Positions 19,127 to 30,890 of a stretch of DNA of 64,000 nt are shown one piece after another. The stretch spans positions 62,001-126,000 of the forward strand of contig JANEZZ010001564.1 in NCBI GenBank assembly GCA_026122225.1. The letters run 5' to 3'. Position 1 is the stretch's first letter, and every line of letters starts with the position of its first letter. A model generated the notes under the pieces. That model had not been told where the DNA came from, did not search any database, and saw nothing but the letters and a program-made list of their open reading frames with translations. The DNA comes from Heloderma charlesbogerti. Taxonomy: Eukaryota; Chordata; Lepidosauria; Squamata; Helodermatidae. A program made the translations under genes and the position numbers.

Positions 19127-19502
19127 GGGCAGCATCCAATGGGGCACTGATGCCCCTGCTGATTCTTTTCTGCCCCGCTGATTCCCTTCTGCAAGCGGTG
19201 GGTCCCGCCGATGGCATTGTGCAAGTGGCACTTGCCACTTACGGCAGGGAGACTGAGCACTTCCTAGGGGAAACCGCAAAATGAGAGGAAACACTCTTTC
19301 TGGAAGGAGGCAGGTTGGCAAAGGTCCCTTACGTGAGCTCTGCCAACCAGCCGCCATCCAGAAATGGGCATTTCTGCTCATTTGGGGTTGCCCCAGAAGT
19401 GCTAAATCACCATTGCGCCAGTGGTGGGGGCCGCTTGTGCAACACGATCAGTGAGGCAGAGGAGAGTCAGCGCGGGCGTAAGCGCCCCATTGGAATCTGC
19501 CC
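19127..19502. repeat. long imperfect palindrome (foldback element)
   Basis: 'gggcagcatccaatggggc' at 19127 is answered by 'gccccattggaatctgccc' ending at 19502, and inward blocks correspond, for example 'gcaagcggtgggtcccgcc' against the complement of 'ggtgggggccgcttgtgc'. Arms are about 150 bases with many mismatches. A non-autonomous foldback of unknown superfamily. Confidence 0.65.
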
Positions 19503-20039
19503 AAAGCACCCAATGGCTGGCTGAAATGGCAGCCCCTTATTATGCCCATGTATCTAATCTGGCACGTGGGAGCACCTTTATTCCAGGTTTCAGCCTCAGT
19601 TCTGACTGCCATCAAAAGCCCCAGGAAGACAGCTCTATTCACTGAATACACTAAGCAATAGGGAAGGAAGATTTGCTTATAGGAGGGTATATCAACCTGG
19701 CTGTGCGGTATGCTTCCCCGCTTTCTTGTTCTGTGAATCTTTAAAGTGAGCTTAGTGTTTGGGAAAGGGAGGTCACCTGACAGGTCCAGATGGAAGGAAC
19801 AGAACTGGCTTTCTGATGCAGCTGAAATTCTGCCATCTGGAGGTGAGAATGTGTTTTTGGTGTGGGAAATGAGCGGGTTAGTTTTCATATTTAATTCAGG
19901 CCTTAGTTGCAGCTAGGAAGGAACCTTTCCTCAAGGACCTGGACCGAGAACAAACCATTAATTTCAGAGAGGAGGAGATTAATAAAATGACTAAGGCTCC
20001 AGCCCTTGCACACTTACTGGGGAGTAAGCCCTACTGAAT

Positions 20040-20275
20040 TAGAGAGGCAGTGTAGTGTAGTGGTTAGAGTCTTGGACCAGGACTCAGTAGATCTGGGTTC
20101 TAGTCCCCATTTGGCCATGAAGCTCCCTGGGTGACTTTGGACCAGTCACTGACTCTCCACCTAACTTACCTCACAGTGCTGTTGTGAGGATAATATGGAG
20201 AGGAGGAGGACCATGTGAGGCACCTTGGGTTCCTTGCGAGAGGAAAAAAGGTCGGAGAGAAATGTAATAATATAT
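20040..20275 (+). mobile_element. SINE with tRNA-like head and MIR-like core
   Basis: Head 'agtgtagtggttagagtctt' with an A-box-like part and a B box 'ggttctagtcc' at 20097, then the core 'gggtgactttggaccagtca' (20130-20149), which resembles the MIR/CORE-SINE central domain, then 'gttgtgaggataatatgg' and an L2-like end. Pol III transcribed and dependent on a LINE partner, probably L2. Other copies: 55660-55905 and 61960-62160. Confidence 0.8.
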
Positions 20276-21660
20276 AAACTGGATTAATAGAATCAGGTTG
20301 TATTCTACTTTAGGCCATTACTTTTTAGAGTACATTTGAGAGAGGGAATTCCTGTCAAGGTTCTCCACCTTGAACTCGTGTCCATATCAGATTGCAAGCT
20401 TTTTTTCTTTTCACATGAAAATCACAAAGTCTTTGGGTACGTACCTGGGCGCACATTCAAGTATGGAATCTTCACCCATTCATTAAAGATTGCTTGTGCA
20501 CACTTAAAAAAAAAAGTACACATTTTTTCACACGTATTTTTCTAATGTACACATGTTACGAATGCATCCCCCCCCCGCCCCCAAATTGGGAATGTATGAG
20601 CTTTGACTGCAGATTGCACCCATGTTCGCTTTCGGGTTTGGGAGGTGCAAACAGGGTACATTTTGGTCATAAAGGAACTGAAACAAAGTTCTCATACACC
20701 CCCCTCCCAAACAGTATGAATCTAAAACTATCGCCCCTGCAAAATGCTTCAGAAAACCTCAGTTTTCTGTCTCTCTCTTAATTGTGTATTCTCTTGCTGC
20801 TCATGCACCCACCCTCTCCCTGCTCCTGAAAACCCATAGAGTCTGTTGTCATAGACAAGAATATATGCAGTTGCTCTCCTGATCTGGCCTGTTCTGAAAA
20901 AAAGGAGCCTGGTTAATTAACATTGATTACAATCCACAAGCTGCAAGTAAAAATTGATTGCCAGAGGTTCCTAATTTACATGCTTCTCTGTCCTGATTCC
21001 TCTGTTTCCCTGCTTTAGCTGTCCACAGAAACAAATTGAACCCACTCTTTATGTCTAATAAGAACCACCTCCCCTCGCAAGGTCCCTGAGATATGACAAC
21101 TGTGATCCTTGTTGCCTCCTTTATCCCCCATGAAAGAGCTGTTTGTTAGCACTGTATCTAATTGCTGCAAATTGTCTCCACGCACATTTGGACCCTGTTC
21201 ATCACTCCTTTTTTCTTCTTCTTATCAAGAGAGGAGCAACAGTATTGATTTCAGATAGCCAGGGAGAATGGCAGGGATATTAGTAAGGAGCCGAGAGAAC
21301 ACAGCACATAAACTTTTATGACACGATGTCAAAAGCAGATTGCACCAACATAAATGAAAAGGACAACATGTTACTGTAATTAAGGCAAACACACGCCATT
21401 CATCTATTAGTAAGAAAGGGGCTTTGTGTGTGTAAAAGAGAGCACATGAAAACAGGCACTTTGCTGGAGGGGAAGTCCAGGGGGACAAAATATTGCCCAA
21501 GGGTTAGTGTGCAAGACAAACGTTTCAAAAAGTGCCAGCTTTTTCAAGTGACAGGCTGATCCGGGCATAGGGAGGTACTGTGTTTGAATGTATCTGCTAC
21601 TAAGAGAAACCTCCCACTTATTGTGCCATGACTTCCTAAAACAACTGCTACATTGTGATC
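20276..21660. other. non-coding; possible conserved non-coding block
   Basis: 20900-21420 is free of recognised repeats and rich in homeodomain-type sites ('ggttaattaacattgatta', 'atctaattgctgcaaattg', 'actgtaattaaggcaaa'). This would fit a conserved regulatory element, but sequence alone cannot show conservation. No ORF of note. Confidence 0.3.
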
Positions 21661-21825
21661 ATGGGGAGGGCCATAGCTCAGTGGCAGAGCACCTGCTTTG
21701 CATGCAGAAGGTCCCAGGTTCAATCCCTGGCATCTCCAGGTACAGCTGGAAAAATACCTGCCTGAAACCCTGGAGGTTCCAATCAGGGCCAGTGTAGATG
21801 ATAATGTGCTAGATGGAGAAATGGT
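21661..21825 (+). mobile_element. tRNA-Ala-derived SINE
   Basis: 'catagctcagtggcagagca' holds the A box, 'gctttgcatgcagaaggtcc' the anticodon arm with TGC, and 'ggttcaatccctgg' the B box of a tRNA-Ala(TGC)-like head. The tail 'cctgaaaccctggaggttcc' to 'gtgctagatggagaaatgg' is the SINE body. The acceptor stem does not pair, so this is a SINE and not a tRNA gene. Another copy, split and inverted, is at 59.18-59.76 kb. Confidence 0.85.
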
Positions 21826-23574
21826 CGTCACGTAATCCTTGAAGAGTCATACTACCAAGGCTTGGAGTCTTGCTGATTCTTTTCTAAGATGTTTCTTTCT
21901 ATATCATTCTTTTATCTCTATAGGAGCAAGCTGTTCAGTAACACATACCTCCTGCCCTCTGTCTGCACTGCAAATAATGTTTATGTAGGGGTTCCCTTCC
22001 TCTTTTCTGTTTTACATTCTATGATACTTATCAATTCTGATCTTCCCTTTTCAGGTTGTCATCAGTATGTACATCATATTGCACTGGCATTTCACTCTGT
22101 AGACAGCTTGGCTGGCACAAGTAGTGAAACCTTGTAAAGAATACTCCCGTTGACTGCTAGAATGAAAAGAAGATGACATCTGGTTTATATATTTACAATA
22201 TGCACAGGTAGTAACCAGTGGCGTCTCAGTGCTAATGCTAATGACATTGTGCTAATGTAAACTAACGCTTAACACAACGTAAACAGCACAAGGAAAAGTG
22301 TCGATTTGCCACTGAAATTCAGCAGTAACATCAAATTTCAGCAGCCAGGTGCTGCTTTTCCCGTTGCACTATGGGAAAGCATTGGTTGACATTAGCACAA
22401 CATCAGTCACACTAGCAGGACTGCTCCATTGGATCCTCCCCACAGTCTCCACAAAGGCGATGTGCTTTGAGTTGTGTGGCTCCTGGCAAAACCCTGGGTC
22501 CTGTTTCCCTTCTACTATACTATAACTACGCATCAATTTACCTGCATTGTTGTTGGTCCTTTTCCAAGCAAAACCTGGTTTCTCCATTAAAAAGGGATAT
22601 GTTCCCCAAAATGTGGCAATAGTTTAAGTATTGCCATTTTGTTTTTGTTTTTGTGGACATGTTTGCTTTATTATAAATCAAACGACACCCTTGAGCGCCC
22701 TTGAGCACCCTTGAGCCTCAACCTGTTTCAGAGCAAGCTATGGGATGCAGTGCTTCCCTACTGCTGCTACCTGTTTGACAGCAGCCGCTTTGCATAGCAG
22801 AATCATCGGATTGGCCTGCCTGGCTTGAGCTTAAAAGACAGCGACCAGTACTGAGTATCATTTCTAGATAGGAATCAGCAGGTTTTTTTTCCAAAGGTGC
22901 AGGAAAAAGATACACAAGTTCCCAGAAAAATCCCCCAAGCTATTGGACAGACCTTCCCCAGACTCTGAAATGCAGCCTGTGCACGGCCTAAAGCCCTGAA
23001 CAGCAGTAGATGAATGGTGAATACTAAAATGATGTCAACAGTTTCTGCAGAAGCCAAAGAAAATACTAAGGGGTCCTTCATGGCTTCATCCCTAAGTCTG
23101 CTGAAGTACATCTGTGAGTAATAAGTTTCCTTTCACTTACAGACGCAGCACAGCACAGTACATCTGAAATAGTTTTCCTGCCCATTTATTTTGTTTCCTT
23201 GGGGGTCAGGGGCATTTTAAGCTGAATATGCAGACTAGCAAGGACAATGAGTGGCGGTCTGATAGGGGAACTCCACAGGCCCAGGGAACAGTGCACTCTC
23301 TCCCTGGCTCAGAATAATTACAGCACATCATAAAATTTAAGCCATACTAGGGCGAAGACAGATGTAATGTAAAGAGAGAACTTACAGCGAATTCTTTGGC
23401 CACAGTAGGAACTTGGCTGCCTCCCGGCTTCACAGTTTGCAGGGCAGACATGCATGCTGGTGAATCCGGTACTGGTTTAGCTGTCAGACTGCCCCTTCCC
23501 CATGGTTTAGTCAGGTGACCTGCATTTAAAAATACTTTTGGAAGGACCACATGCATGCATTTTACAGCTGGGTA
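21826..23574. other. non-coding; contains one foldback
   Basis: At about 22215-22430 'gacattgtgctaatgt' is mirrored by 'acattagcacaacatc', suggesting a small foldback element. A short tandem 'gcccttgagc' appears at 22690-22715. No gene. Confidence 0.45.
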
Positions 23575-23800
23575 GTCATATCGGTCTGTTGCAGCAAAAA
23601 CAACAAAGAGTCTTGTGGCAGCTTAAAGATGAAAGGTTGGAGACAGATTTCAATGGGTCTACTCTAAGTATGACTAAATCTGGATCCAACCTTAACACAT
23701 TTATTATGGCATACACTTTCATCAGATGAAGTGGACTCTAGACCATGGAAGCTTATTCCATAATACATTTGTTAGTGTTTTGTTAGCGTTACAAGACACT
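23575..23800 (+). mobile_element. retroelement relic with inverted tails (Penelope-like candidate)
   Basis: Left part, read on the minus strand, ends with 'gccacaagactctttgttgt' then 'ttttgctg'; the right part, read on the plus strand, contains a hammerhead-like motif followed by 'catttgttagtg' and 'acaagacactttgctgttt'. So the same tail is present in both directions around a centre near 23715. Penelope-like elements often show inverted terminal copies. No reverse transcriptase remains. A piece of the same tail is seen at 59800-59868. Confidence 0.5.
23702..23765 (+). ncRNA. hammerhead-ribozyme-like motif 2
   Basis: CAGATGA (23723-23729; consensus CUGAUGA), stem II arms GTGGACT and AGACCAT (23731-23746) with a CT loop and one A-A mismatch, then GGAAGC (23747-23752; consensus CGAAAG/C). 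Flanking tattatgg (23702-23709) and ccataata (23758-23765) form a perfect 8-bp outer stem. Two core changes argue against activity. Part of the outer pairing may come from the inverted layout of the element, so it is weaker evidence than it looks. Confidence 0.45.
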
Positions 23801-26046
23801 TTGCTGTTTATGAATACACTTATAGCCCATCTTTCACCTTATTTCCAAAATAAATAAAAATGAAACATTTTTTTAAAATATTGCAAAACCGATCTGACAT
23901 ATGGCGGGTGAGTAGAGATGTGTTTATGACACTACAGGCATGAGCAAGGGGGTGGGTGGTGGGTTCCCAGCTAGCTATCATTGCAAATCCACAGAATTTT
24001 TCAAAGATTGACACTAGTAAGGGAAAGGCATGTTTGAACCACTGGTGCTTCTAGACTGGCTCCACTCCATGATAAATGGTATGTCTGTCTTCACTGGTAG
24101 GGATGGCAAAATGTGTCCTACTTTAGGAATGTGCAAAATCCTTTTTCTTTTAAAAGAATGCTATAAATCTGTAAAACCTGTACTTTTTAAATGTACAAGT
24201 TCATTGCCCAAATAGGTAAAAGTTCAACAAAGGTTATGCGCCTTTTATTTCTCCAGACAAATCACCAAGTGATTAATATAATCAGAGATTTGTTCCTTGC
24301 TACCTGCCTGAGTAAAATATTGCACATAAAAGCCAACAAAATGTGGCAGATGTATCGCATTTACATATCTGGCATTGGTCACTATTTTTTTTTACACTTT
24401 TAAAAAACTCTTCAGTTATTTTTTGTCTGGTTTTCTAGTACCTCAGGACAGTTGGTAGAGATAATGAGGATGACATTTAAAAAAAACTACTTTTCCAGCA
24501 AGGGGAAAACCCCCAAAGACCACCTTCTACAAATCAGACATCCTAGTCAAATACAATAACACAATCCTATGCATGTTTAGACACAAAAAGCCCTACAACT
24601 CTCAGCATTCCCCAGCCAGCACTGCTGGCCGAGGAAAGCTGGGAGTAGTAGGGCTTTTTTTCTGTCCAAATATGCATAGGATTGCGCCTGAAGTAATTCA
24701 GAAATAAAAAAGAAAGCACTCTGGTAATAGAGCAGTGCTCAGTTCTGTGCAGCACACCATCACAGGATATCTAACAGTGCAATCCTAGATATGTCAACTC
24801 AGAAGCAAGTCCCATTGAGGTCAGTGGATTTATCCCCAGGTCCATTACTGTCAAACTACATGTTATGTTAATTGTGTAGCATGTAGCTGAGCCATTTTGT
24901 GTGTGTGTGTGTGTGTGTGTATGGTCCCAATTTGGATCAGAACCAGTGCACACCAGGAGGGGAGGATTAAACTTTTCCCTATCTGTTTGATTCCTGAAAT
25001 TCCACCCCACCCCCAACCACAAGTATTGATTTTAAAAAAAGAGAAAAAGCCTCCATTAACTCCAATTGAGATCTTTTTCTTTTCTTAATTCCCACGCAGG
25101 TGCAAGAGATGGTGTGGTGTTAAGAAACCAAACAGGGGATAGGAAGGTTTAATACATCTTTCTCAGTGCATGCTGTATTGGGGCTGCATGCCCCTACTCT
25201 CAAGTTTAAAAAAGGCTCAGCTAAATGCTACACAATTAATATAATGTGTAGCTTGGCCCTAAGTATATAAAGTTACCTGGGATTAAGCTCCACTTAAATT
25301 AATGAGACTTATCTCTGAGTATGCATGTATAGGATTGTGCTATAAAAACATATCATCGTGTTTCCCCTTATTTCTCATATGTACCAGCCCAATTACACAG
25401 AGTTATTGAGCTGGCTCTCAATATTATAAGATTTTTTAATCCATTCCCTGAAAAAATTGCCTTCTTATTGGGAATAAGTACTTATTTGAATGCATGAAAA
25501 CTGCATGAAAACTAATTAATTTAAAAGGGAAAACACACTGAATACTGATTTTTAAAATGTAAGGTTATAATATCAAACTTTAAGGTTTTATGTTTTTTGA
25601 GGCTTTTGGTGAAAGATCTAAAATTATTTGAATCTTTGCCTGATTAATAGACTTGGGGTGGGGGTGGGGAGAGAAGAGACATTACCATAAAATATATATG
25701 TTTAATCTATTGCCATAGAGTCTGATTAATGTGTCTCAAGTCTTTTATATCTGCCTACATATCTTGATTCTACTCTAGGAATGATGATCTAGCAGTTACA
25801 TTTATTGCTTGTTCTTTTTCCAAGTCTAATAATAAACTAATTCATTTCTCAAAGGATGTTACCAACTACCTCTTGCTGCTTTGGGAATGCCTTTTAAAAT
25901 GTAATAGTATATTATTGTTCTTTACCTTATTATCTAACTCCTCAATTATATCAGTCATTTTTGCATGATCCTTTCTTGCCTAAAATCCTTTGAGCCATTT
26001 GTTTTGTTTCAGTTCATTTTGACGCACCTTTGCCTCCAATATTCTT
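23801..26046. other. AT-rich non-coding with small inverted elements
   Basis: 24899-24920 is a (GT)n run. 24775-24850 and 25270-25340 are diverged pieces of the squamate-type inverted element ending 'tgcataggattgcg' (see 24565-24685). The remainder is AT-rich with no gene. Confidence 0.5.
24565..24685. repeat. palindromic MITE
   Basis: 'aatcctatgcatgtttagac' at 24567 is mirrored by 'gtccaaatatgcataggatt' ending about 24682, and 'aaaaagccctacaactctca' by 'tgggagtagtagggcttttt'. The centre is near 24625. The outer ends match an abundant family whose diverged copies appear at 24775, 25270, 33345, 34205, 43017 and 63685. Confidence 0.75.
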
Positions 26047-26452
26047 AGGGCACAGTCCTGTCCAGGGGCATCCAATGCAGAGCAGGAGGAGCGTGGAAGT
26101 GATATTTGCCTCCATGCTTCTCCCGTTCTGTGTTTTCACTAGATTTTGCCCATCTATCTAGGGCTCTATGGAGGTGAAGGAAGATGGGGAGGGCTGGGAT
26201 ATCCCCAGTTCCCCAATCCCCTCCCCGCCCTGCCCAAAGAACTGCCCCCTTTCCTTCTACTCTGAGGTCACTGTTGCAACCTCGGAGAGGCAGCCAGAAT
26301 AGTTCTCCGCATGCCAGCTGTGAGGGGGAGAGGGCAGGAAGCTTAGGGTCCTGGGTTTGAGGTCAGAGCACTGTCTCCGACCTCAGATCCAGGAATCTGA
26401 ACTATCTTCTGGTTCCCCAGATGCTGTCTAGGGGCCACAGGATTGCTGTCCC
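26047..26452. mobile_element. dispersed family X, copy 1
   Basis: Ends 'agggcacagtcctgtcc' and 'ccacaggattgctgtccc' are imperfect inverted repeats. The interior shares 'cggagaggcagccag' and 'cagatgctgtctag' with copy 2 (40.03-40.29 kb) and the same order of blocks with copy 3 (44.65-45.10 kb). A hairpin near the 3' end has arms tgaggtc (26358-26364) and gacctca (26379-26385). It has no coding capacity. I do not recognise the family. Confidence 0.6.
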
Positions 26453-28286
26453 ACTTTTGTACTATTTTTAATTGTCTAAACCTTCCAATCTTTCATCCTA
26501 TTATTATTTATATAAAACATATTTTACCAATATCTATATAATATCTGTGTTTTCCTAAAGTTTCTTTCATCCACTTTTTAAAATATTTTGTATAGAACAT
26601 CTATTGTCATATCAGTTTTAGGGCTGTTACAAAGCCCGAATAACGAGGCAAAGCAGATAGATTTGGAACAGCCTCCTCGTGATATGAAGCAGATCAGAGC
26701 AGAACCGAGGTGCCCTGAGGTGAAGTGCCTCCCCCACGAACCGGCTCCTCCACCTCGTATATTCAGAGCTCTACTTAATGCCTGAGTAGTCCAGACAGGC
26801 TGTCTCCAAAAAGTATCAACTTCTGAAAGCTCACACAGAGGGGGAGGAGGAGGGGGGGAGGGGGAAGGTGAGTGGATGCAGGAGGTGCGGGGGAGGCGGG
26901 AAGGCAAATGCAGGAGGAGGAGGGAGTGTGCTTTGGCGAAAAGGAACTCTCAGCCAGAACCTATGCCAGCAGTCTCCAATCAGAGAGAGTGGTGGAGGAG
27001 GGGGGTATAGACACTTCTGCAAAAAGCTGTGTTTGTTTATTGCGCTAGCTGTGTCTTTGGGAGAGGGCTGGTGTATGGTCAGATGATCTGGGGTGTGTGT
27101 GTGTGTGTGTGTGTGTGTGCATTTCTTGCAGTTCCTCTTTCTATTTCTTCATTCTCAATCACCATTAGGCTTTTCTCGATATTTAAAAGGAAACAAATAG
27201 TTAAGTTGTAGTGGGATCGTTCCCTTGCTCCTTGTGCAAACTGCCCCTTTGGGACTGTATCTTTTCACCCACTGCAGCTGCCTTCTATTTCTTTCTTCCT
27301 CTGACTTGTTTGTTCTGTGTATTATTCATCTCTCTTTTCAAACAAACATAGTTTTTCTTTGCTCGTTGCTGCTACGCCCCCCACCCCCGCCATTCCATTG
27401 TTCATGTCGCCTGTGGACTCCAGAAAAAGCTGTGTTTGTTTTTTAAGGTCAGCCCTCACTTCTGCTTTCTCCATTCCATTTCTTGTCGTTTTTGTCTTTC
27501 AACTCTGTCTCTTCTAGATTTTTAAAACCCGGTCTTATTTCGATGTGTAAAAACAAACATTGACTTCTGGGCATGTTGGAAGGAGGATCAAGGCATCTCT
27601 GAACAGGGGGGAACAGCACCAGTAGCCTGCTCCTGCACTTAAGGAGGCAGCACCAAGAGGCCCCCACGTCCCAGCAGGCTGGCAGCAGGGGCAAGCAGAA
27701 GGCTGGTAGTGCCGCCGGAACTCCTGCAAGCTCTCCGTCTCTCACCCGCAAGAGGCGTAGGCAGGCCACCGTGGAGGAGATGGGTTGGGGGAAGTATGGG
27801 CCCACCAGGTGGAGGTTTCCAGCATTCAAAATCAGTGGCCCTTCTGGGCTAGGCACTGACAGTGTTCATTCAAGATACATTCCAAATACTCATTTAGTGC
27901 GTGCTAGAAATAAACAAGAGCAAATAGAAAAATAATTACCTGTGTGTATTCAGCCATAGAGAGCCTGAGCCAGTGATTCTTCTGAATAAGGGTTGTTCTG
28001 CACTTCAAAGAAACATGCAGCAGAGATTAGGGATAGTGACCTCCGCTTCAGCACACTTTCCCTTCTGAGTTTGGTCTGAGTTTCTGGGAATATCAAATTC
28101 AAGCTGTGCCTAGCACACAAGCCAGTGGGCCAAAGTGCCTGGACTTTGGCGAGTGGGATGCCCTTGAGGGGGGCTGGGGGGGGCAAGGTTTCACACATGT
28201 CTGTGGACACAGGCAAAAGTTATAGCTCTTTGCTTTGAGTTTTTGTGGAAAACATCAAATTTTACCTGCACCTACCACTAAACCCC
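26453..28286. other. non-coding, GC-skewed patches
   Basis: 26838-26870 is G-rich on the plus strand ('gggggaggaggaggggggg') and could form G-quadruplexes. A (GT)n run lies at 27092-27119. Short proline- and glycine-rich ORFs here come from composition. No gene. Confidence 0.5.
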
Positions 28287-28480
28287 CCCTTCATGGATCA
28301 CTGCCTTGTTGTGGCGAAGGGGCTTGCGTAACTCAGTGAAGCCATAAGCTATGCCGTGCAGGGCCACCCAAGACGGACAGGTCATGGCGGAGAGTTCTGA
28401 CAAAATGTGGTCCACTGGAGAAGGAAATGGCAACCCACTCCAGTATTCTTGCCAAGAAAACCCCATGGAATATTCAGCTG
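28287..28480 (+). mobile_element. BovB-type fragment, non-3' region
   Basis: 'catggatcactgccttgttg', 'aagctatgccgtgcagggcc', 'ggagaaggaaatggcaaccc' and 'actccagtattcttgccaag' are well-known BovB-related sequence, also present in ruminant BovB-derived repeats. The antisense ORF beginning MGFSWQEYWSGL is a shadow of it. No ORF of its own. Confidence 0.6.
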
Positions 28481-28639
28481 TTGGGTAGTATAGAAATTAA
28501 ATGAATGAACGAATAAATAAATAAATCACCAAATTTAGGGACTTCACATTGCAGAAGCCCCTGGAAGCTGAAGCCCAGAATATCTGTACTTTCTGTTCAC
28601 TTTAGCATTTTCTGTAAGCACTAACTATGAGGCATGTTA

Positions 28640-28815
28640 GCGATATACTACCTCCAAGATCAGACTTCTGAATACCAGTCACTGAGGAACAATGGTGAGA
28701 GAGGCCTACTGCCCTCATGCCCTGCGCTGGAATTTCCCATAGAAATCTGGTTGGTCCCTGTGGAAAACAGAATGCTGGACTAGATAGACCTGTGGTCTGA
28801 TCCAGCAGGGCTCTT
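28640..28815 (+). repeat. interspersed repeat (SINE/LINE-like), unnamed
   Basis: 'tctgaataccagtcactgag', 'atctggttggtccctgtgga' and 'tggactagatagacctgtgg' followed by 'tctgatccagcagggctctt' are phrases I know as common in squamate interspersed repeats. I cannot place the family from one copy. Confidence 0.5.
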
Positions 28816-29904
28816 AAACCATAGATGGAACAGCAGCCACATCACTGAAGGTAATGTGCAAATGAGACCTAAAAGGGTGAGAAGTCACACTTCTCTTATT
28901 TGTCACATTGCCTAGCCTGAATATCATATATATCCAAAACCTCCTTAATGGCAACAACACACCTACTTCCAGCAACTTCGCACCCACAAAATTACTATGA
29001 CCATTTGAAACCAATGGGTTGCATCCAACGGTGTCCTCCTACCAGTGGAACAGACACAACTAGCAGGTCAAATTACCCTTCCCACATGCATCCCCCCACA
29101 TGCCCTCCAAACCCAGTCCAGAGGACTAGGCAATCCTCCAGAGCAGATTTGGGATGGGGGATGGTGGTGGGGGACCGCAGTGGGGGAGGAGGAGGAGGGA
29201 ATATTCAGTTGCCCAAGTGGAAGTATGCTCAAGTGGTTTCAGCCCTTTGCTCTAGCCGACACTGTAATGCACAAAAATAAAGAAATCTCTACAAAATTTC
29301 CTTCCATTTCCTACCCCCTGCAGTAGCTACAGCCAGCTGTATTAAATAGTTCCACTACAGCAAATAAAAGGAAAGGATTTACAGTGATGAATTTATAGCC
29401 GGGTCATTACAGTTATAAAAACAACAGCGAGCTGCTTAGGGAACGACTTAGAAAGTGAGACAAGGTACTTCTCAGACCCAGGGTGGGAATTCAGAGAGAG
29501 GTCATTGTAACTTCCTGCTTTTCCCCTCTGAGTACCGCAGTAGTTGTCAAGTGCAAAGAGGATGAATTTCTCCTTCTTGCATCAGCTGGGACTGAGAAAT
29601 GTATTGGTAAGGGATTCAAGTAACTGAAAAGTATGCAGAAAGTTTCTTTAGTGATTGGCACATTTAAAATAGAGGACAATGACAGAAGTTATGTGTTCCT
29701 TCTAAAGTATTGGGAAGGGAGAAATTATAATTTAATTCATCCCCACAGTTAACTCAAGAGGAAAGATAAGCAACCCTGCCACCCCTAAAACAGATTATTT
29801 AGAGCTAAAATGTTCAATAACTTAGGGTTAAGGATGTCCAGTTTAAGTACTAAAGATGCCATACATAGAGTAGTTGCCAAAATATAACTTCTCTTGCGCT
29901 GACA
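28816..29904. other. non-coding DNA
   Basis: 29154-29200 is G-rich ('gggggaggaggaggagggaa'). No gene and no clear element. Confidence 0.5.
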
Positions 29905-30330
29905 TTGACCTGGTTTGCACAAAAGGACAATTCCTGGGTTGTTAACCCAGGAATTGTCAGGGCCAAGTGCACTCCTGTGTACTCATTGCTTCCACTTTCA
30001 GTCAACAACCCAGAAATGCCCCATTCCTGGGTTATTACTGTTATGCCCAAACCCATAATTTTAGGTTGTTTAGGGGTTAAGTAGTCCAGAGTTAGCCCAA
30101 CAATCACCCATGGTTTGTTGTTGGGTGAACTCTTGGTTGTTTAACCTCTAAACCTCTGGGTTGTTTAACCACTGGGTTCGGACATAATGATAACAACCCA
30201 GGAACAGGACTTTCCTGGGTTCTTGATTGGAAGTGGAAGTGACCAAATGTGGGAGGCAGCATGCTTACTCACTCACTGCCACATCTGACTCTGGGCTAAA
30301 CAACCCATAGTTAGCCATTATGTGCTAACT
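29905..30330. repeat. foldback region with a 15-bp perfect hairpin
   Basis: 29926-29940 gacaattcctgggtt and 29944-29958 aacccaggaattgtc form a perfect hairpin with a 3-base loop. The motif 'aacccaggaa' or its complement recurs at about 30030, 30195 and 30210, and 'gggttgtt' throughout, so the whole stretch is an inverted, motif-rich foldback. No ORF. Confidence 0.65.
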
Positions 30331-30540
30331 ATGTGGTAGCATCTGGTTATTGTGAGAGCATCTATCTACCCCCAAATTGCACAATAGCCCTCATGCAGGG
30401 TGGAGAGAGGAAGGGATGAGGTAGATATTACACTGTGTGTTTGTAGGTGAGGGATTGCGTTGTACAGAGTCCTCCAGAGGTGGTTTCCATTCTGCCCAGC
30501 TGTACAGCACAATGTCTCCCCTTGCGTGGTCATGCTAGGG

Positions 30541-30890
30541 CAGGGGTGTTGAACCTCTTTCAGCCCAAGCTGCATTTCAGAGAAGCTTCTAGGAGCCACA
30601 TTCCAGTGTCAGGCAGGGCCTAACACAAAAGGGGAGGGGATGGGGCAAAAATACCAGCATATTTAGGTTAAAGGTCTTACTTCCAGTAGCTAAGCCTTTC
30701 AGTCTTTTAGAATGGGAAAAAAACCTGCACAAAGCTGGGAAACAATCCAATGATTGGTGGTCAGGTGGTCACATGGGGACTGGCTATTAGGTGGGAGCTA
30801 GGTGATGGTGGCATGGACAACTGAGGAACTCGGGGGGGGGGTCAGATGGAGGTGGGCTGGATCTCCTGGGCCTGAGGTTCTACAGCAGCG
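30541..30890. mobile_element. hAT-like non-autonomous element (CAGGGG ends)
   Basis: Starts CAGGGGTGTTGAACCTC and ends 'gaggttctacagcagcg', its imperfect complement. The flanks are tgctaggg (30533-30540) and ttctaggg (30891-30898), seven of eight positions equal, fitting an old 8-bp target-site duplication. 350 bases, no transposase. Confidence 0.7.

Noticed and set aside
21661..21735. Functional tRNA-Ala gene
   Set aside because: A and B boxes and a TGC anticodon loop are present, but the acceptor stem does not pair and SINE body sequence follows.
26868..27086. Gly-rich plus-strand and Pro-rich minus-strand ORFs
   Set aside because: They are products of a G-rich tract and have no further protein features.
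28278..28466. ORF with MGFSWQEYWSGL
   Set aside because: This is the antisense of a BovB-related repeat, a well-known source of false predicted proteins.
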